A DNA stretch of 64,000 nt from Caulobacter sp. UNC358MFTsu5.1 (GCF_000712075.1 NZ_JONW01000001.1:98549-162548), one strand, 5' to 3'. Positions 1 through 8,756 are shown, counted from the first letter of the stretch. Program-made: numbers and translations. The notes: generated by a model not told the origin, from the sequence alone.

Positions 1-2
1 CC

Positions 3-1355
3 AATCCGGTGCTGGGCACGACCTACACCACCGGCTACTGGGGTTCGTCGGAGGTCTGGTCGCGGGCCTTCTCGAACCAGGTCTTCGCCTCGGGCATGTC
101 GCCCCTGCCGTCGGACTTCTATTTCGGCGGCGGCTCTATGCCGATGAACTGGCTGTATCCGAACTACGACGTGATCTCGCAGAACCTCGACACGTCGCAC
201 TTCAACCTGAACAACATGGTCCACACCGTCGGCAACGACGGCAAGGCGCATGACCAGATCCCGTATCGGATCCAGGAAGAGACCAACGCCCAGTACATCA
301 AGTTCGACTATTCGGTCCCGATCGGCTCGTTCGATCTGGACGGCAACTTCGGCTGGCGTCGGGTTCAGACGAAGGTGACCGCGGAAGGCGTCTCGACCCG
401 CCAGCAGTCGTACGCGGCCACCAACGGCGGCACGGCGACGACCTACATCCTGTCCAACAGCCTGCGCAGCTACAAGAAGGACTACACGGTCTGGCTGCCC
501 AGCTTCAACGCCGGCCTGTGGTTCGTGCCGAACAAGCTGTCGACGCGCTTCGGCTTCGCCCAGCTGATGGCCCGCCCGCGCCTGGACTTCCTGCTGCCCA
601 CGGTGACCTGCACCACCGACGCCTCGCCCGACGCCAACGGCGAGTTCGACGAACCGAGCTGCACCGCCGGCAACCCGGACCTGAAGCCCTATCGCGCCAA
701 CCAGTACGACCTGAGCTTCGAATACTACCCCAACCAGGACACCCAGGTGTCGGTGGGTCTGTTCTACAAGGACATCAAGTCGTTCTACGTCTCGTCGCGC
801 ACCCTGCTGGGCAAGCGTGACGTCTACGGCGACGGCGTGATGTACAACTACAACACCTACGTCAACGGCGACGGCGCCAAGATCAAGGGCGTGGAAATCA
901 CGGCCAAGACCGCCTTCACCTTCCTGCCGGGCTGGCTGTCGGGCTTCGGCGTCGACGCCAACTACACCTACCAGAAGGCCACCGACGTCGGTCTGTACTC
1001 GATCCTGGACGGCTCTCCCCTGCCGTTCCCGGGTCTGTCGCCCGACAGCGCCAACGCGACCCTGTGGTACGACAAGGGCCCGTTCAACGCCCGCCTGGCC
1101 TACAACTACCGCTCCAAGTACCTGATCTCGGCCGCCGACAACTCGGGCCAGCCGGTCTACCGCGACTCGACCGGCTACCTGGACGGCAAGATCACCTGGA
1201 AGCCGGACCTCTGGAACATCCAGGGCCTGTCCTTCTTCGTCGAAGGCAAGAACCTGACCAAGGAAGAGGAACGCTCGACCGCCGGCGACATCCGCCTGAC
1301 GGAACTGGGCTACTTCGGCCGCCGCTTCTTCGTCGGCATGACGGCGAAGTTCTAG
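3..1355 (+). CDS. TonB-dependent receptor, C-terminal part (5' end outside window)
   Basis: This is the last ~450 residues of an outer-membrane TonB-dependent receptor; the reading frame is open to the left edge, so the plug domain and signal peptide lie outside the window. The visible part is the beta-barrel, with alternating aromatic/polar strands (for example LSFEYYPNQDTQVSVGLFY) and the terminal phenylalanine (GMTAKF) expected of a barrel protein. It belongs to the large carbohydrate-type receptors common in Caulobacterales. It converges on a pectin-degradation operon, so uptake of a pectin-derived oligosaccharide is a reasonable inference. A strong terminator follows. The substrate cannot be read from sequence. 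Confidence 0.93.
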   Translation, partial: NPVLGTTYTTGYWGSSEVWSRAFSNQVFASGMSPLPSDFYFGGGSMPMNWLYPNYDVISQNLDTSHFNLNNMVHTVGNDGKAHDQIPYRIQEETNAQYIKFDYSVPIGSFDLDGNFGWRRVQTKVTAEGVSTRQQSYAATNGGTATTYILSNSLRSYKKDYTVWLPSFNAGLWFVPNKLSTRFGFAQLMARPRLDFLLPTVTCTTDASPDANGEFDEPSCTAGNPDLKPYRANQYDLSFEYYPNQDTQVSVGLFYKDIKSFYVSSRTLLGKRDVYGDGVMYNYNTYVNGDGAKIKGVEITAKTAFTFLPGWLSGFGVDANYTYQKATDVGLYSILDGSPLPFPGLSPDSANATLWYDKGPFNARLAYNYRSKYLISAADNSGQPVYRDSTGYLDGKITWKPDLWNIQGLSFFVEGKNLTKEEERSTAGDIRLTELGYFGRRFFVGMTAKF

Positions 1356-1430
1356 GACTGCGCTTGGCGGCGGCGTCCCGGTGTCGAGCCCGGGACGCCC
1401 GTCGCCCTCCACGATCTAGGGACGACTTCA

Positions 1431-1460
1431 GGGCCGCGCCGGCATGGCGCGGCCCTTTTC
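1431..1460 (+). terminator. Rho-independent terminator after the receptor gene
   Basis: A perfect 10-bp GC stem (GGGCCGCGCC paired with GGCGCGGCCC) with a 5-base loop is followed directly by TTTTCC on the plus strand. It lies 75 bases after the receptor stop codon. Confidence 0.8.
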
Positions 1461-1470
1461 CTTTGTCCCC

Positions 1471-1601
1471 ACGGTTGTCATCCCGGAAAGCGCGTAGCGC
1501 TTGTCCGGGACCAGGTGAACCGCACCGCATCAGCCCAGTCCCCAGTCCCCAGTCCCCTGGGTCCCGGACAGCCCCTGCGAGGCTTCCGGCATGACAACCG
1601 T
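1471..1601. repeat. Palindromic intergenic repeat R1, copy 1 (131 bp)
   Basis: The element starts with ACGGTTGTCATCCCGG and ends with its near-complement ATGACAACCGT. Inside are two small hairpins (AAGCGCgtaGCGCTT near the left end and GCC-ctgcga-GGC near the right) and complementary GTCCGGGACC/GGTCCCGGAC-type arms. Copies lie at 8621-8736 (reverse orientation) and 45727-45844. This copy is longer because a CAGTCCC-type unit is present three times in the centre. It sits between two convergent genes and has no coding capacity of its own. Confidence 0.9.
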
Positions 1602-1622
1602 TGGGGGGTCTTGAAGTCGAAG

Positions 1623-2333
1623 CTAGAGCTTCAGCGCGTACACGCCGAACCGCCGCACCCGCAGGTGGCTCCAGGTGGTGCGCAGGCCGAACCAGCCGCG
1701 CGTGTAGGGCTGGGCGTCGTCCAGCTCGAACAGCTTGCGGCCGTCGTTCCAGTACTGGATCAGGCCGCCGTCGGCGACCAGCCGCACCGTTTGCCAGCGG
1801 TTGGCGACCAGCATCTCGTCGGCCGCGGCGTGGTCGTGCTGGGGCAGCAGCGGCCGGTCGCCCGGGCGACCGACATAGCGGCGGAAACGCGTCGAGGTGT
1901 TCCCGTTGCCGCCCTGGCCCACATAGTAGGTCTTCAGGGTGTCGTAGTCGGCGAAGGCGCCGGTGCGCGGCGTGGCCAGCGGGCTGCCGCCGCCCGCGTC
2001 GCGCGCCATCCAGAAGGCGTTCAGGTCGCTGACCCGGTCGTTCGGACCGCCCGCCGAGACCGCCAGGGCCTGGTATTCGATCAGCACCGGACCGACCAGT
2101 TCGGGCCGGAACCACAGGGTCAGGCCGGCCGGGGTCTCGATGTCCAGCAGGCCGTCGCGGACGTTCACCTTGGCCGGTTTCTCGGCCTCCAGCGCCCATC
2201 GGTCCAGGCCGTGGCGGAAGTCGTCGGCGTGCAGGCGGCGGCCGCGCCGGGGCGGCGTTTCGGCGAGGGCGGGCCCAGGGGCGGGCACGGCGGCCAGCGC
2301 GGCCAGTCCGCCCAGGACGGCGCGGCGCTTCAT
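1623..2333 (-). CDS. DUF6250-type exported protein (polysaccharide lyase/hydrolase accessory)
   Basis: The 236-residue protein starts with a twin-arginine-like signal (MKRRAVLGGLAALAAVP, cleavage near PALA-E). The rest reads like a concanavalin-type beta-sandwich of the DUF6250 kind, with aromatic, Asn- and Asp-rich strands (DLNAFWMARD, LKTYYVGQGGNGNTSTRF, YTRGWFGLRTTWSHLRV). Such domains are known from pectin-related loci, where catalysis is not well established. It is the last gene of a four-gene operon and overlaps the GH28 stop by 4 bases (ATGA). A role in binding or cleaving rhamnogalacturonan outside the cytoplasm is inferred from context only. Confidence 0.75.
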   Translation of the reverse strand: MKRRAVLGGLAALAAVPAPGPALAETPPRRGRRLHADDFRHGLDRWALEAEKPAKVNVRDGLLDIETPAGLTLWFRPELVGPVLIEYQALAVSAGGPNDRVSDLNAFWMARDAGGGSPLATPRTGAFADYDTLKTYYVGQGGNGNTSTRFRRYVGRPGDRPLLPQHDHAAADEMLVANRWQTVRLVADGGLIQYWNDGRKLFELDDAQPYTRGWFGLRTTWSHLRVRRFGVYALKL

Positions 2334-3850
2334 GGCGTGTCTCCGTCGAGCGTGAAGTCCGAACCGTCCTCGGCGATGATCGGCTCCACGCCCGGGGCGG
2401 CGCCCAGGTCCAGGCGGTCAAAGCGGCCGGCGCGGACGGCCTGCAGCAGCACGGGAGGGCGCGGATCGGGCGTCAGGGTCTCGATGCGCACGTTGTCCAG
2501 CCTCAGGCCGTCGACGTGGCGCGCCCACAGGCCGTGGGCCGGGGTAGGGCCGAACATGCTGGGCTCGGGATAGGCCTGGGCCATGTCGTCGGGCCGCCGC
2601 GCGGACCACTCGGCCAGGCCGCCGCCGGCATAGACCAGGCGGATGTCGGTCAGCGTCACGTCCTGGATCGGATGGCCCTCCAGGCCGGCGATCGTGGCGG
2701 CGTAGTCGGGCAGGATGTCCCAGGCCGTCAGGTTGCTGACGCTGACCCGCCGGATGGCCCCGCGCGTCGTGCCCTCGGGCCCGCGCCCCCGGTCGCCCAG
2801 CCGCAGGAACAGCGGGGCGGTGGTCACCTCGCGCAGGACGACATTGTTGATCGAGATGTCCTCGATCAGGCCGCCGTCCACGGTCTCCAGGGCCAGGCCC
2901 CGCGAGCGGGTGAAGACGCAGTCGCTGATGGTGATCTCGCGGAAGCCGCCGTTGGACTCGGTGCCCAGCTTGATCCGGCCGGTGACGCGGTCCTGGTCGG
3001 GGGCCAACTGCTGGCTGCGGCCCTGGGTCCCGTCCAGCAGGGTCCCCAGGTCGAAGCCGCTGACGTGGCACCCGGTGATCTCGACCCGCTCGGTGGCCCG
3101 GACCTCGCCCAGGGCCATGGAGCTCTTCAGCACGATGGCGTCGTCGTTGGGCGTGTTGACCCGGCAGTCGGCAATGACCACGTCGCGGCAGCAGTCGATG
3201 TCCAGGCCGTCGCGGTTGGTGTCGATCCGCAGGCTCCGGATCGTCAGGTCGTCGCAGCCGGTGGCCAGCACCGCGAAGTGGCCGCCGCGCCAGATCGTGA
3301 AGCCCTCCAGCCGGACCCGCCGGGCGTTCTTCAGGGCGATGGCCTTGTTGCCGTGGCCGGCCATGGCCTCCAGGTCCGGGACCAGGATCGCCATCTCTTC
3401 CGCCGACAGGTTGGCCATGCTGACCGGGAACTCGCCGGCCTGGCGGGTCCAGCGCGAGCCGGGACCTTCGCGGGTCATGCCCACGCCGTCGATCAGGCCG
3501 GACCCGACGACGGCCACGTCCTCGACGTCGTCCGCCCAGATCAGGCTGTTATGCCAATGGCTGTGGCCGAAGTCCTGGTAGAGGTCGAACGGGTTGGGCT
3601 CGGCGGCGTCGTAGGCGCCGGCATGGCGGGCCGGGTCGGCGGCTTCCAGCACACAGCCCTCGTCCAACCGCAGGGTGACGCCGCTGAGCAGCCGGATCGA
3701 GAACGACAGCCATCGCCCGGCCGGCAGCACCACTTCGCCGCCGCCCACGGCATGAGCCACCGCGATCGCCGCGTTGATCGCGTCGGTCGCCAGGGTCGCG
3801 CCGTCGCCGACCGCCCCGAAGTCGCGGACGTCGAACGGCGCGCGGGTCAT
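2330..3850 (-). CDS. Glycoside hydrolase family 28 (polygalacturonase-like)
   Basis: This is a 506-residue right-handed beta-helix pectinase. It opens with the family hallmark FDVRDFGAVGDG near the N-terminus. The catalytic region is NTPNDDAIVLKS, with the adjacent aspartates of GH28, and is followed by the loop GRIKLGTESNGG, which corresponds to the substrate-binding RIK motif. The ATG at 3850 is chosen because it overlaps the upstream stop as ATGA and begins at the conserved N-terminus. No signal peptide is visible, unlike its operon partners, so it may act on imported oligomers in the cytoplasm. Endo- versus exo-action and rhamnose linkage specificity cannot be decided. Confidence 0.9.
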   Translation of the reverse strand: MTRAPFDVRDFGAVGDGATLATDAINAAIAVAHAVGGGEVVLPAGRWLSFSIRLLSGVTLRLDEGCVLEAADPARHAGAYDAAEPNPFDLYQDFGHSHWHNSLIWADDVEDVAVVGSGLIDGVGMTREGPGSRWTRQAGEFPVSMANLSAEEMAILVPDLEAMAGHGNKAIALKNARRVRLEGFTIWRGGHFAVLATGCDDLTIRSLRIDTNRDGLDIDCCRDVVIADCRVNTPNDDAIVLKSSMALGEVRATERVEITGCHVSGFDLGTLLDGTQGRSQQLAPDQDRVTGRIKLGTESNGGFREITISDCVFTRSRGLALETVDGGLIEDISINNVVLREVTTAPLFLRLGDRGRGPEGTTRGAIRRVSVSNLTAWDILPDYAATIAGLEGHPIQDVTLTDIRLVYAGGGLAEWSARRPDDMAQAYPEPSMFGPTPAHGLWARHVDGLRLDNVRIETLTPDPRPPVLLQAVRAGRFDRLDLGAAPGVEPIIAEDGSDFTLDGDTP

Positions 3851-4809
3851 GCGTAGAGGCCGTGCCGCTCGAGGAAGGCGCTCAGCAGGGCGGGCCAGGG
3901 CATGGCGACGCCGCCGGGGCCGTTCAGGCCGAAGCCGTGGCCGCCGGACTCGAAGACGTGCAGCTCGCTGGCGATCTTCTGGGCCCGCAGGGCCTGGAAC
4001 ATCATCAGGCTGTTCTCCATGGCCACCACCTTGTCGTCCGCGGCGGCGGCGATGAAGGTCGGCGGGGCGTCGGCGGGCACGCCGTGCTCGGCCGAGACCG
4101 CCAGGCGCTGGGCGTCGGTCGGGGCCGCGCCCAGCAGCGACTTCAGCGAGCTGCCGTGGGCGTAGGGCGCGGTCATGGTGACCACCGGATAGAACAGGCC
4201 CGCCGCATTGGGTCGGGTCGACAGTCTGTCGGCGGCGTCGATGGGGGCGTAGGTCTCGCGGCCGAACTGGGTGGCCAGCCGCGCGGCGACATGGCCCCCG
4301 GCCGAGAAGCCGGTCACGGCGATCCGTTCGGGATCCAGCCCCCACTTGCCGGCGTTGGCGCGGATCAGGCGGATGGCGCGCTGGGCGTCCTGCAGCGACA
4401 CGTCCGGCCCCGCCGCCCAGCCGTCGGCGGGCAGGCGGTAGTCCATGACGAAGGCGGTGACGCCCTGGTCGGCGATCCAGGCGTCGATGGGGCCGCCGTT
4501 CTTGCCGACCGCCACGCGGATATAGCCGCCGCCCGGGATCATCAGGATCGCCGCGCCGTTCGGCCTGGTCGGCCGTCGCATCATCAGCCAGGGCTTGGTG
4601 ATGTTCAGATAGGCCGTGTCGTTGGGATCCCCGCCGGGCTTGCGCAGGATCACCTGCTCGGTGACCGTGACTTTCTCGCCGCCGGGCGGCTTGCCGGGCC
4701 ACAGGTCCATGACCTCGACGCCGGGCTGGGTCGATTGAGCGCGGGCCAGGCCCGGCGCGGCGACGGCCAGGGCGCCCAGGCCCAGCAGCGAGCGACGATC
4801 AGTTTCCAC
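3847..4809 (-). CDS. Alpha/beta hydrolase, exported acetyl/feruloyl-type esterase
   Basis: The 320-residue protein starts at a GTG that overlaps the preceding gene by 11 bases; the twin-arginine-like leader ETDRRSLLGLGALAVAAPG follows directly, which fixes the start. The fold is the BD-FAE/acetyl-esterase type: oxyanion PGGGY near residue 85, nucleophile elbow GFSAGG, late aspartate in AAADDKVVAMEN and histidine in ESGGHGFGL. Enzymes of this type remove acetyl or other ester groups from plant polysaccharides. Its place between an SGNH esterase and a GH28 pectinase suggests pectin deacetylation, which is inference. Confidence 0.88.
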   Translation of the reverse strand: METDRRSLLGLGALAVAAPGLARAQSTQPGVEVMDLWPGKPPGGEKVTVTEQVILRKPGGDPNDTAYLNITKPWLMMRRPTRPNGAAILMIPGGGYIRVAVGKNGGPIDAWIADQGVTAFVMDYRLPADGWAAGPDVSLQDAQRAIRLIRANAGKWGLDPERIAVTGFSAGGHVAARLATQFGRETYAPIDAADRLSTRPNAAGLFYPVVTMTAPYAHGSSLKSLLGAAPTDAQRLAVSAEHGVPADAPPTFIAAAADDKVVAMENSLMMFQALRAQKIASELHVFESGGHGFGLNGPGGVAMPWPALLSAFLERHGLYA

Positions 4810-6085
4810 GAGGGGCCTCCGTACTGTGGGCGGCGCTGGGAGCCAGGACGAACGTGTCGGGCGAGGGCGGTTTGGCGGGGTCGAACGGCGGCAGGCCGTC
4901 CAGCAGATGCGCCGCCAAGTCGGGGATCTGGCTGCGGATCCCGCTCGCCACGCATTGGGCCAGCACATAGGCGCCGTAGTTGTTGTGATGGGTGGCGTCC
5001 TTGCCGCCGTCGCCGAACGCCTTCCAGGCCTGGTCGGGACCCAGGGCCTCGTAGAACGCCGCGCTCATCGTCAGCAGGTCGATCACCGGCACGCCGGTCT
5101 CGCGGCCGACCGCGCGCACGGCTTCGGGATAGTCGCCGTGGGTGTTCACGATCCTGCCGGCCGCGTCGAACTTGCGGCGGTGCATCGAGGTCACCAGCAC
5201 CGGCTTGGCGCCGCGCCGGCGGGCCTCGCCGATATAGGCCTTCAGATAGTCGCGATAGGTGGTGGCCGCCTCGGCGTAGGTCTGGGGCCAGTTGGCCTTC
5301 TGGTCGTTGTGGCCGAACTGGATCAGCAGCCAGTCGCCGGGCTTCACCCGGCTCAGCAGCTTGTCCAGCCGGTGCTCGAACAGGAACGACTTCAGCGTCT
5401 CGCCGGACTCGGCGTGGTTGGCCACGGCGATGTCGGGCTTGAAGAACCGGGGCAGCATCTGGCCCCAGCTGGCGCCGGGCTCGAAGCGCTGGTCGGTGAC
5501 GGTGGAGTCGCCGGCCAGGAACACCACCGGCACGGTGACGGGCTCGACCCGCAGGCGGCGCACGGCCGGGGCGGGGCCGCAGAACTCTAGGGTCAGCTTG
5601 TCGTCCCAGTCGTACGAGCCTTCCTCGCGCGGGTTCAGCAGCACGCGCACGCCGCCGGGGGCGTTGGGCGGCGGGGGCTTCAGGGCGGCGGTGCGGACGT
5701 CGACCACGAACTCGACCGTGGCGGTCCTGCCGGGCCTGGCGACGATCCGCTCGGCCATCAGGCGGCGGGACTCGGCCTTGATCGTGGTGTCGGACGCGGC
5801 CTTGGCGCCCAGCTCCACGACCACCCGATAGTCGCCCTCGGGCACGGCCAGCGAGAACAGGAACGGACCCCCCGCCGGGGAGGGCTCGAAGCCGTGGCCG
5901 ATCGCCGGGTCGTAGACGGCGTCGCGCGCCACGCGGACATGGCCGGGCGCGGCCGTCCTGTCGTCGCCGAAGTCGAAGGCCCAGCTCTGCATCGATGTCA
6001 CCGGCTCCGCCGCCCAGCTCGCGCCCGGCGACCAAAGGGGCGGCGCGACCGCCAGGGCGGCCAGGAGCGCGCGTCTGTGCATCAT
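4799..6085 (-). CDS. SGNH/GDSL hydrolase, rhamnogalacturonan acetylesterase-like (CE12 type)
   Basis: The 428-residue protein has a signal peptide (MMHRRALLAALAVAPPLW) and an N-terminal beta-rich domain of about 165 residues, probably carbohydrate-binding. The SGNH catalytic domain follows, with block I LAGDSTVTD (nucleophile Ser), the block III pattern FGHNDQK and the terminal D-x-x-H dyad in DATHHNNYG. This is the arrangement of rhamnogalacturonan acetylesterases. The ATG at 6085 follows GAGGGGAGG by 9 bases; a TTG just before it is a less likely alternative. It is the first gene of a four-gene operon. Upstream lies a 117-base gap with a candidate operator at 6177-6191. Confidence 0.88.
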   Translation of the reverse strand: MMHRRALLAALAVAPPLWSPGASWAAEPVTSMQSWAFDFGDDRTAAPGHVRVARDAVYDPAIGHGFEPSPAGGPFLFSLAVPEGDYRVVVELGAKAASDTTIKAESRRLMAERIVARPGRTATVEFVVDVRTAALKPPPPNAPGGVRVLLNPREEGSYDWDDKLTLEFCGPAPAVRRLRVEPVTVPVVFLAGDSTVTDQRFEPGASWGQMLPRFFKPDIAVANHAESGETLKSFLFEHRLDKLLSRVKPGDWLLIQFGHNDQKANWPQTYAEAATTYRDYLKAYIGEARRRGAKPVLVTSMHRRKFDAAGRIVNTHGDYPEAVRAVGRETGVPVIDLLTMSAAFYEALGPDQAWKAFGDGGKDATHHNNYGAYVLAQCVASGIRSQIPDLAAHLLDGLPPFDPAKPPSPDTFVLAPSAAHSTEAPRGN

Positions 6086-6176
6086 CAAGGCCGGCCTCCC
6101 CTCAGCGATCTGCGTCGCGCTGCGTTGGCTCCAGAAATATCGGCGGGGCCGCACCAAGGCAACGAATTTCACATTA

Positions 6177-6191
6177 CGAGATTTAGTCCCG
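6177..6191 (-). promoter_or_regulatory. Candidate operator upstream of the esterase operon
   Basis: On the transcribed strand the site reads CGGGACTAAATCTCG, a pseudo-palindrome centred about 99 bases before the operon start codon. It matches the core of the stronger palindrome upstream of the receptor gene (TGGGATTTGATCTCA) at 10 of 15 positions, and over 22 aligned bases at 14. The regulator is unknown. The match was found by eye and could be chance. Confidence 0.45.
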
Positions 6192-6202
6192 CAAAATGGA
6201 AC

Positions 6203-8587
6203 TCAAGGTTTGGCGACCGGCAAGGTCAGGGGCGCGCCCTTCAGCCCCGGCGCGCCGGCCTGGACCGTCACGACGCCGCCGGCGCCGGACCCGCGCACGA
6301 AAGCCGCTGCCTTGCCGCGCCAGGCCTGGCGGGTGGGCGAGGCGAACGGCGTGTGGTCGGTCGGGGCGGCGTTGTCGGCGGCGACGAAGCGTCCCGAACC
6401 GCCGACCGCGAAGGAGATGGCGGCGTCGGATGACGGCACGATCACGCCCTTGGCGTCCACCACCTGGGCGCGGACGATGGCCAGGTCGTCGAAGGTCGAG
6501 CCCACGGCCTTGTCGTCGCTGGTCAGGACGATGCGCGCCGGCGGACCGGCCGTGCGCAACACGTCGCGCGGACCGGACGCGCCGCACGAGGCCGTCACCT
6601 CGCCCGGCGCGAAGGTCACGGCCCACTGGCGGGGCGAGCCGTCGGCGGGCAGGGGCTTGGCGCCCAGGGCCTTGCCGTTCAGCGACACCTCCACCGACGG
6701 GCAGTTGCTGTAGACCTCGATGGTCTCGGGATGCGGCGACAGGTCGGCGGGCGTCCAGTCGTCGGCGATGTCGACCTTCGGCCGGGGTGTGGCGACGGCG
6801 ATCATGGTCGGCAGGGCCGGGGCCGGACCCGCGCCGTCGTTCGGGGGCGGCGGGGCGGCCGGGGCGGCGTTGCGCACCACGTGGATCACCGGCGTTTCGC
6901 CCCACCAGCCCGCGCGCTGCATGCCCGAGACCTTCAGGGCCCCGGTGCGGTCGATCAGGCCGGCGGGATTGTCGATGTTGGGCCAGCCGCTGCGGTCGGA
7001 CTCGCCCAGATAGTCGACCCCGGTCCACAGGAACATGCCGGCATAGGGGGCGTAGTCGCGCACCGCGATCCACGAGCCGCGCGCATGGCTGTTCTCGGTC
7101 CCGACGATCTTGCGCGCGGGCTTGGCCTCATGGGCGGCGGTCAGCTCGTTCTCGCGGTAGTTCTGGCCGACCACGTCCAGCATGTCGGCCAGGCCGTTCT
7201 GGTAGTCGCCGGTCACGTTGGGGCGGAACAGGCCCATGGTCACCGGCCGGGTCGGGTCGGTGTCGTGCATCACCGCCAGCAGGCTCTTCAGCGCCGCCTT
7301 GGCCTGGACCGGATAGGCGGTGTCGTGGATCTCGTTGCCCGCGCTCCAGATCACCACGCTGGGGTGGTTGCGGTCGCGGCGCAGCATGTCGCGGGCGTCG
7401 CGCTTGGACCAGTCGCTGAAGAACAGGTGGTAGTCGCCCGGCGTCTTGGCGACGTTCCACTGGTCGAACAGCTCGTCCATGACCACCAAGCCCATCTGAT
7501 CGGCCAGGTCCAGGACCTGGGGCGAGGGCGGGTTGTGGGCGGTGCGCAGGGCGTTGACGCCCAGGGCCTTCAACGCCGTGAACCGCTGGCGCCAGACGGC
7601 CAGGGGCACGGCTCCGCCCAGGGCCCCGCCGTCGGCGTGCACGGCCACGCCTTTCAGCTTGATGTTCCGACCGTTCAGCCAGAAGCCGGTGTCGGCCTTG
7701 AACTCGGCGGTGCGGACGCCGAACGGGACCGTCTCGCTGTCGCCGACCTGGCCGTCGGCGCCGATCACCCGGACCGTGGCGCGGTAGAGGTTCGGGCTGT
7801 CCAGGTCCCACAGGCGGGGCGAGGGCAGGTCGATCTCGGCGGCCAGGGTCTCGGTGCGGGCGACGCCGACCGCCACCGGCGCGACGGCGCGCTTGGCCAC
7901 GACCTTGCCGTCCGGATCGGTGACGACGATCTCCAGCCCCGCCTTGGCGTCGGCCGCCCCGCCGTTGGTGACGTCGACCACGACCTTGGCGACCGCCTTG
8001 TCCGTGGAAATCGTCGGCGTGCTGACGAAGACGCCGCCTTGTTCGATGTGCGCCTCGCCGGTCTCGATCAGCCGGACCTTTCCGAGGATCCCCGAGCCGG
8101 CGTACCAGCGCGAGGACGGCGCGAACGAGGTGTCGGCCCGCACGGCCAGCACGTTGGGGCCGTCGGCGCGCAGGACGTCTGTGACGTCGTAGCGCAGGCC
8201 CACATAGCCGCTGGGGCGATGGCCCAGGTGGTGGCCGTTGATCCAGACGCCGCTGCGCTCCATCACCTGGTCCAGCTCGACGAACACCCGACGGCCGGGC
8301 GCGGGCTTGACGTCCAGGACCTTGCGGTACCAGGCCACGCCCGTGGGCAGGAAGCCGCCGGCCCCACCCGCCCGGGCGTTCACGTCGAACGGCCCGGCGA
8401 TGGCCCAGTCGTGCGGGACGCTGACCGCGGCCCACTTGGAGTCGTCCAGGCCGGTCGTTTCCGCGCCTTCCGGGTCGCCCTGCACGAAGCGCCAGCCGTC
8501 GGCGAGGGGCGTGGTGACGCGGTCGGCGGCCTGGACAGCGGTCGCCAGGGTCAGGGCCGTGGCGGCGAGGAGGAGGGTCTTGAGCAA
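6203..8587 (-). CDS. Glycoside hydrolase family 2 (beta-galactosidase-like), exported
   Basis: This protein of 794 residues starts at TTG, placed 6 bases after AGGAG and followed by the signal peptide LKTLLLAATALTLATAVQA; an upstream in-frame ATG falls inside or next to repeat R1 and is not used. Domain order is sugar-binding jelly-roll, Ig-like domain, TIM barrel with acid/base glutamate in WSAGNEIHD (about residue 418) and nucleophile in VGTENSHARG (about 497), then DUF4982-like and Ig-like C-terminal domains. The family hydrolyses beta-galactosides or related linkages. Here it would trim side chains of rhamnogalacturonan. It follows GH43 on the same strand with repeat R1 in between. Confidence 0.9.
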   Translation of the reverse strand: MLKTLLLAATALTLATAVQAADRVTTPLADGWRFVQGDPEGAETTGLDDSKWAAVSVPHDWAIAGPFDVNARAGGAGGFLPTGVAWYRKVLDVKPAPGRRVFVELDQVMERSGVWINGHHLGHRPSGYVGLRYDVTDVLRADGPNVLAVRADTSFAPSSRWYAGSGILGKVRLIETGEAHIEQGGVFVSTPTISTDKAVAKVVVDVTNGGAADAKAGLEIVVTDPDGKVVAKRAVAPVAVGVARTETLAAEIDLPSPRLWDLDSPNLYRATVRVIGADGQVGDSETVPFGVRTAEFKADTGFWLNGRNIKLKGVAVHADGGALGGAVPLAVWRQRFTALKALGVNALRTAHNPPSPQVLDLADQMGLVVMDELFDQWNVAKTPGDYHLFFSDWSKRDARDMLRRDRNHPSVVIWSAGNEIHDTAYPVQAKAALKSLLAVMHDTDPTRPVTMGLFRPNVTGDYQNGLADMLDVVGQNYRENELTAAHEAKPARKIVGTENSHARGSWIAVRDYAPYAGMFLWTGVDYLGESDRSGWPNIDNPAGLIDRTGALKVSGMQRAGWWGETPVIHVVRNAAPAAPPPPNDGAGPAPALPTMIAVATPRPKVDIADDWTPADLSPHPETIEVYSNCPSVEVSLNGKALGAKPLPADGSPRQWAVTFAPGEVTASCGASGPRDVLRTAGPPARIVLTSDDKAVGSTFDDLAIVRAQVVDAKGVIVPSSDAAISFAVGGSGRFVAADNAAPTDHTPFASPTRQAWRGKAAAFVRGSGAGGVVTVQAGAPGLKGAPLTLPVAKP

Positions 8588-8620
8588 GGCGGGCTCCTGG
8601 GGGCATCGTGGCTTCATTTC

Positions 8621-8736
8621 AGTTGTCATCCCGGAAGCCTCGCAGAGGCTGTCCGGGACCCAGGGGACTGGGCAGATGCGGTGCGGTTCACCTGGGTCCC
8701 GGACAAGCGCTACGCGCTTTCCGGGATGACAACCGT
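8621..8736. repeat. Palindromic intergenic repeat R1, copy 2 (116 bp, reverse orientation)
   Basis: It begins AGTTGTCATCCCGG and ends GGATGACAACCGT. The reverse complement aligns with copies 1 and 3 almost base for base apart from small differences. It fills most of the gap between the GH43 stop and the GH2 start, so any transcript running through both genes would carry a long imperfect hairpin here. Confidence 0.9.
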
Positions 8737-8756
8737 TTAGGGTCCTCCATGCGTGG

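Noticed and set aside
1192..2421. Long minus-strand frame of 409 residues overlapping the receptor end and DUF6250
   Set aside because: Composition is that of a shadow frame and it overlaps a terminator, a repeat and two well-supported genes.
3851..4702. N-terminal extension of the GH28 protein over the esterase gene
   Set aside because: It is a shadow frame of the esterase gene with Arg/Pro/Gly-rich translation; the ATG at 3850 overlaps the esterase stop as in a coupled operon.
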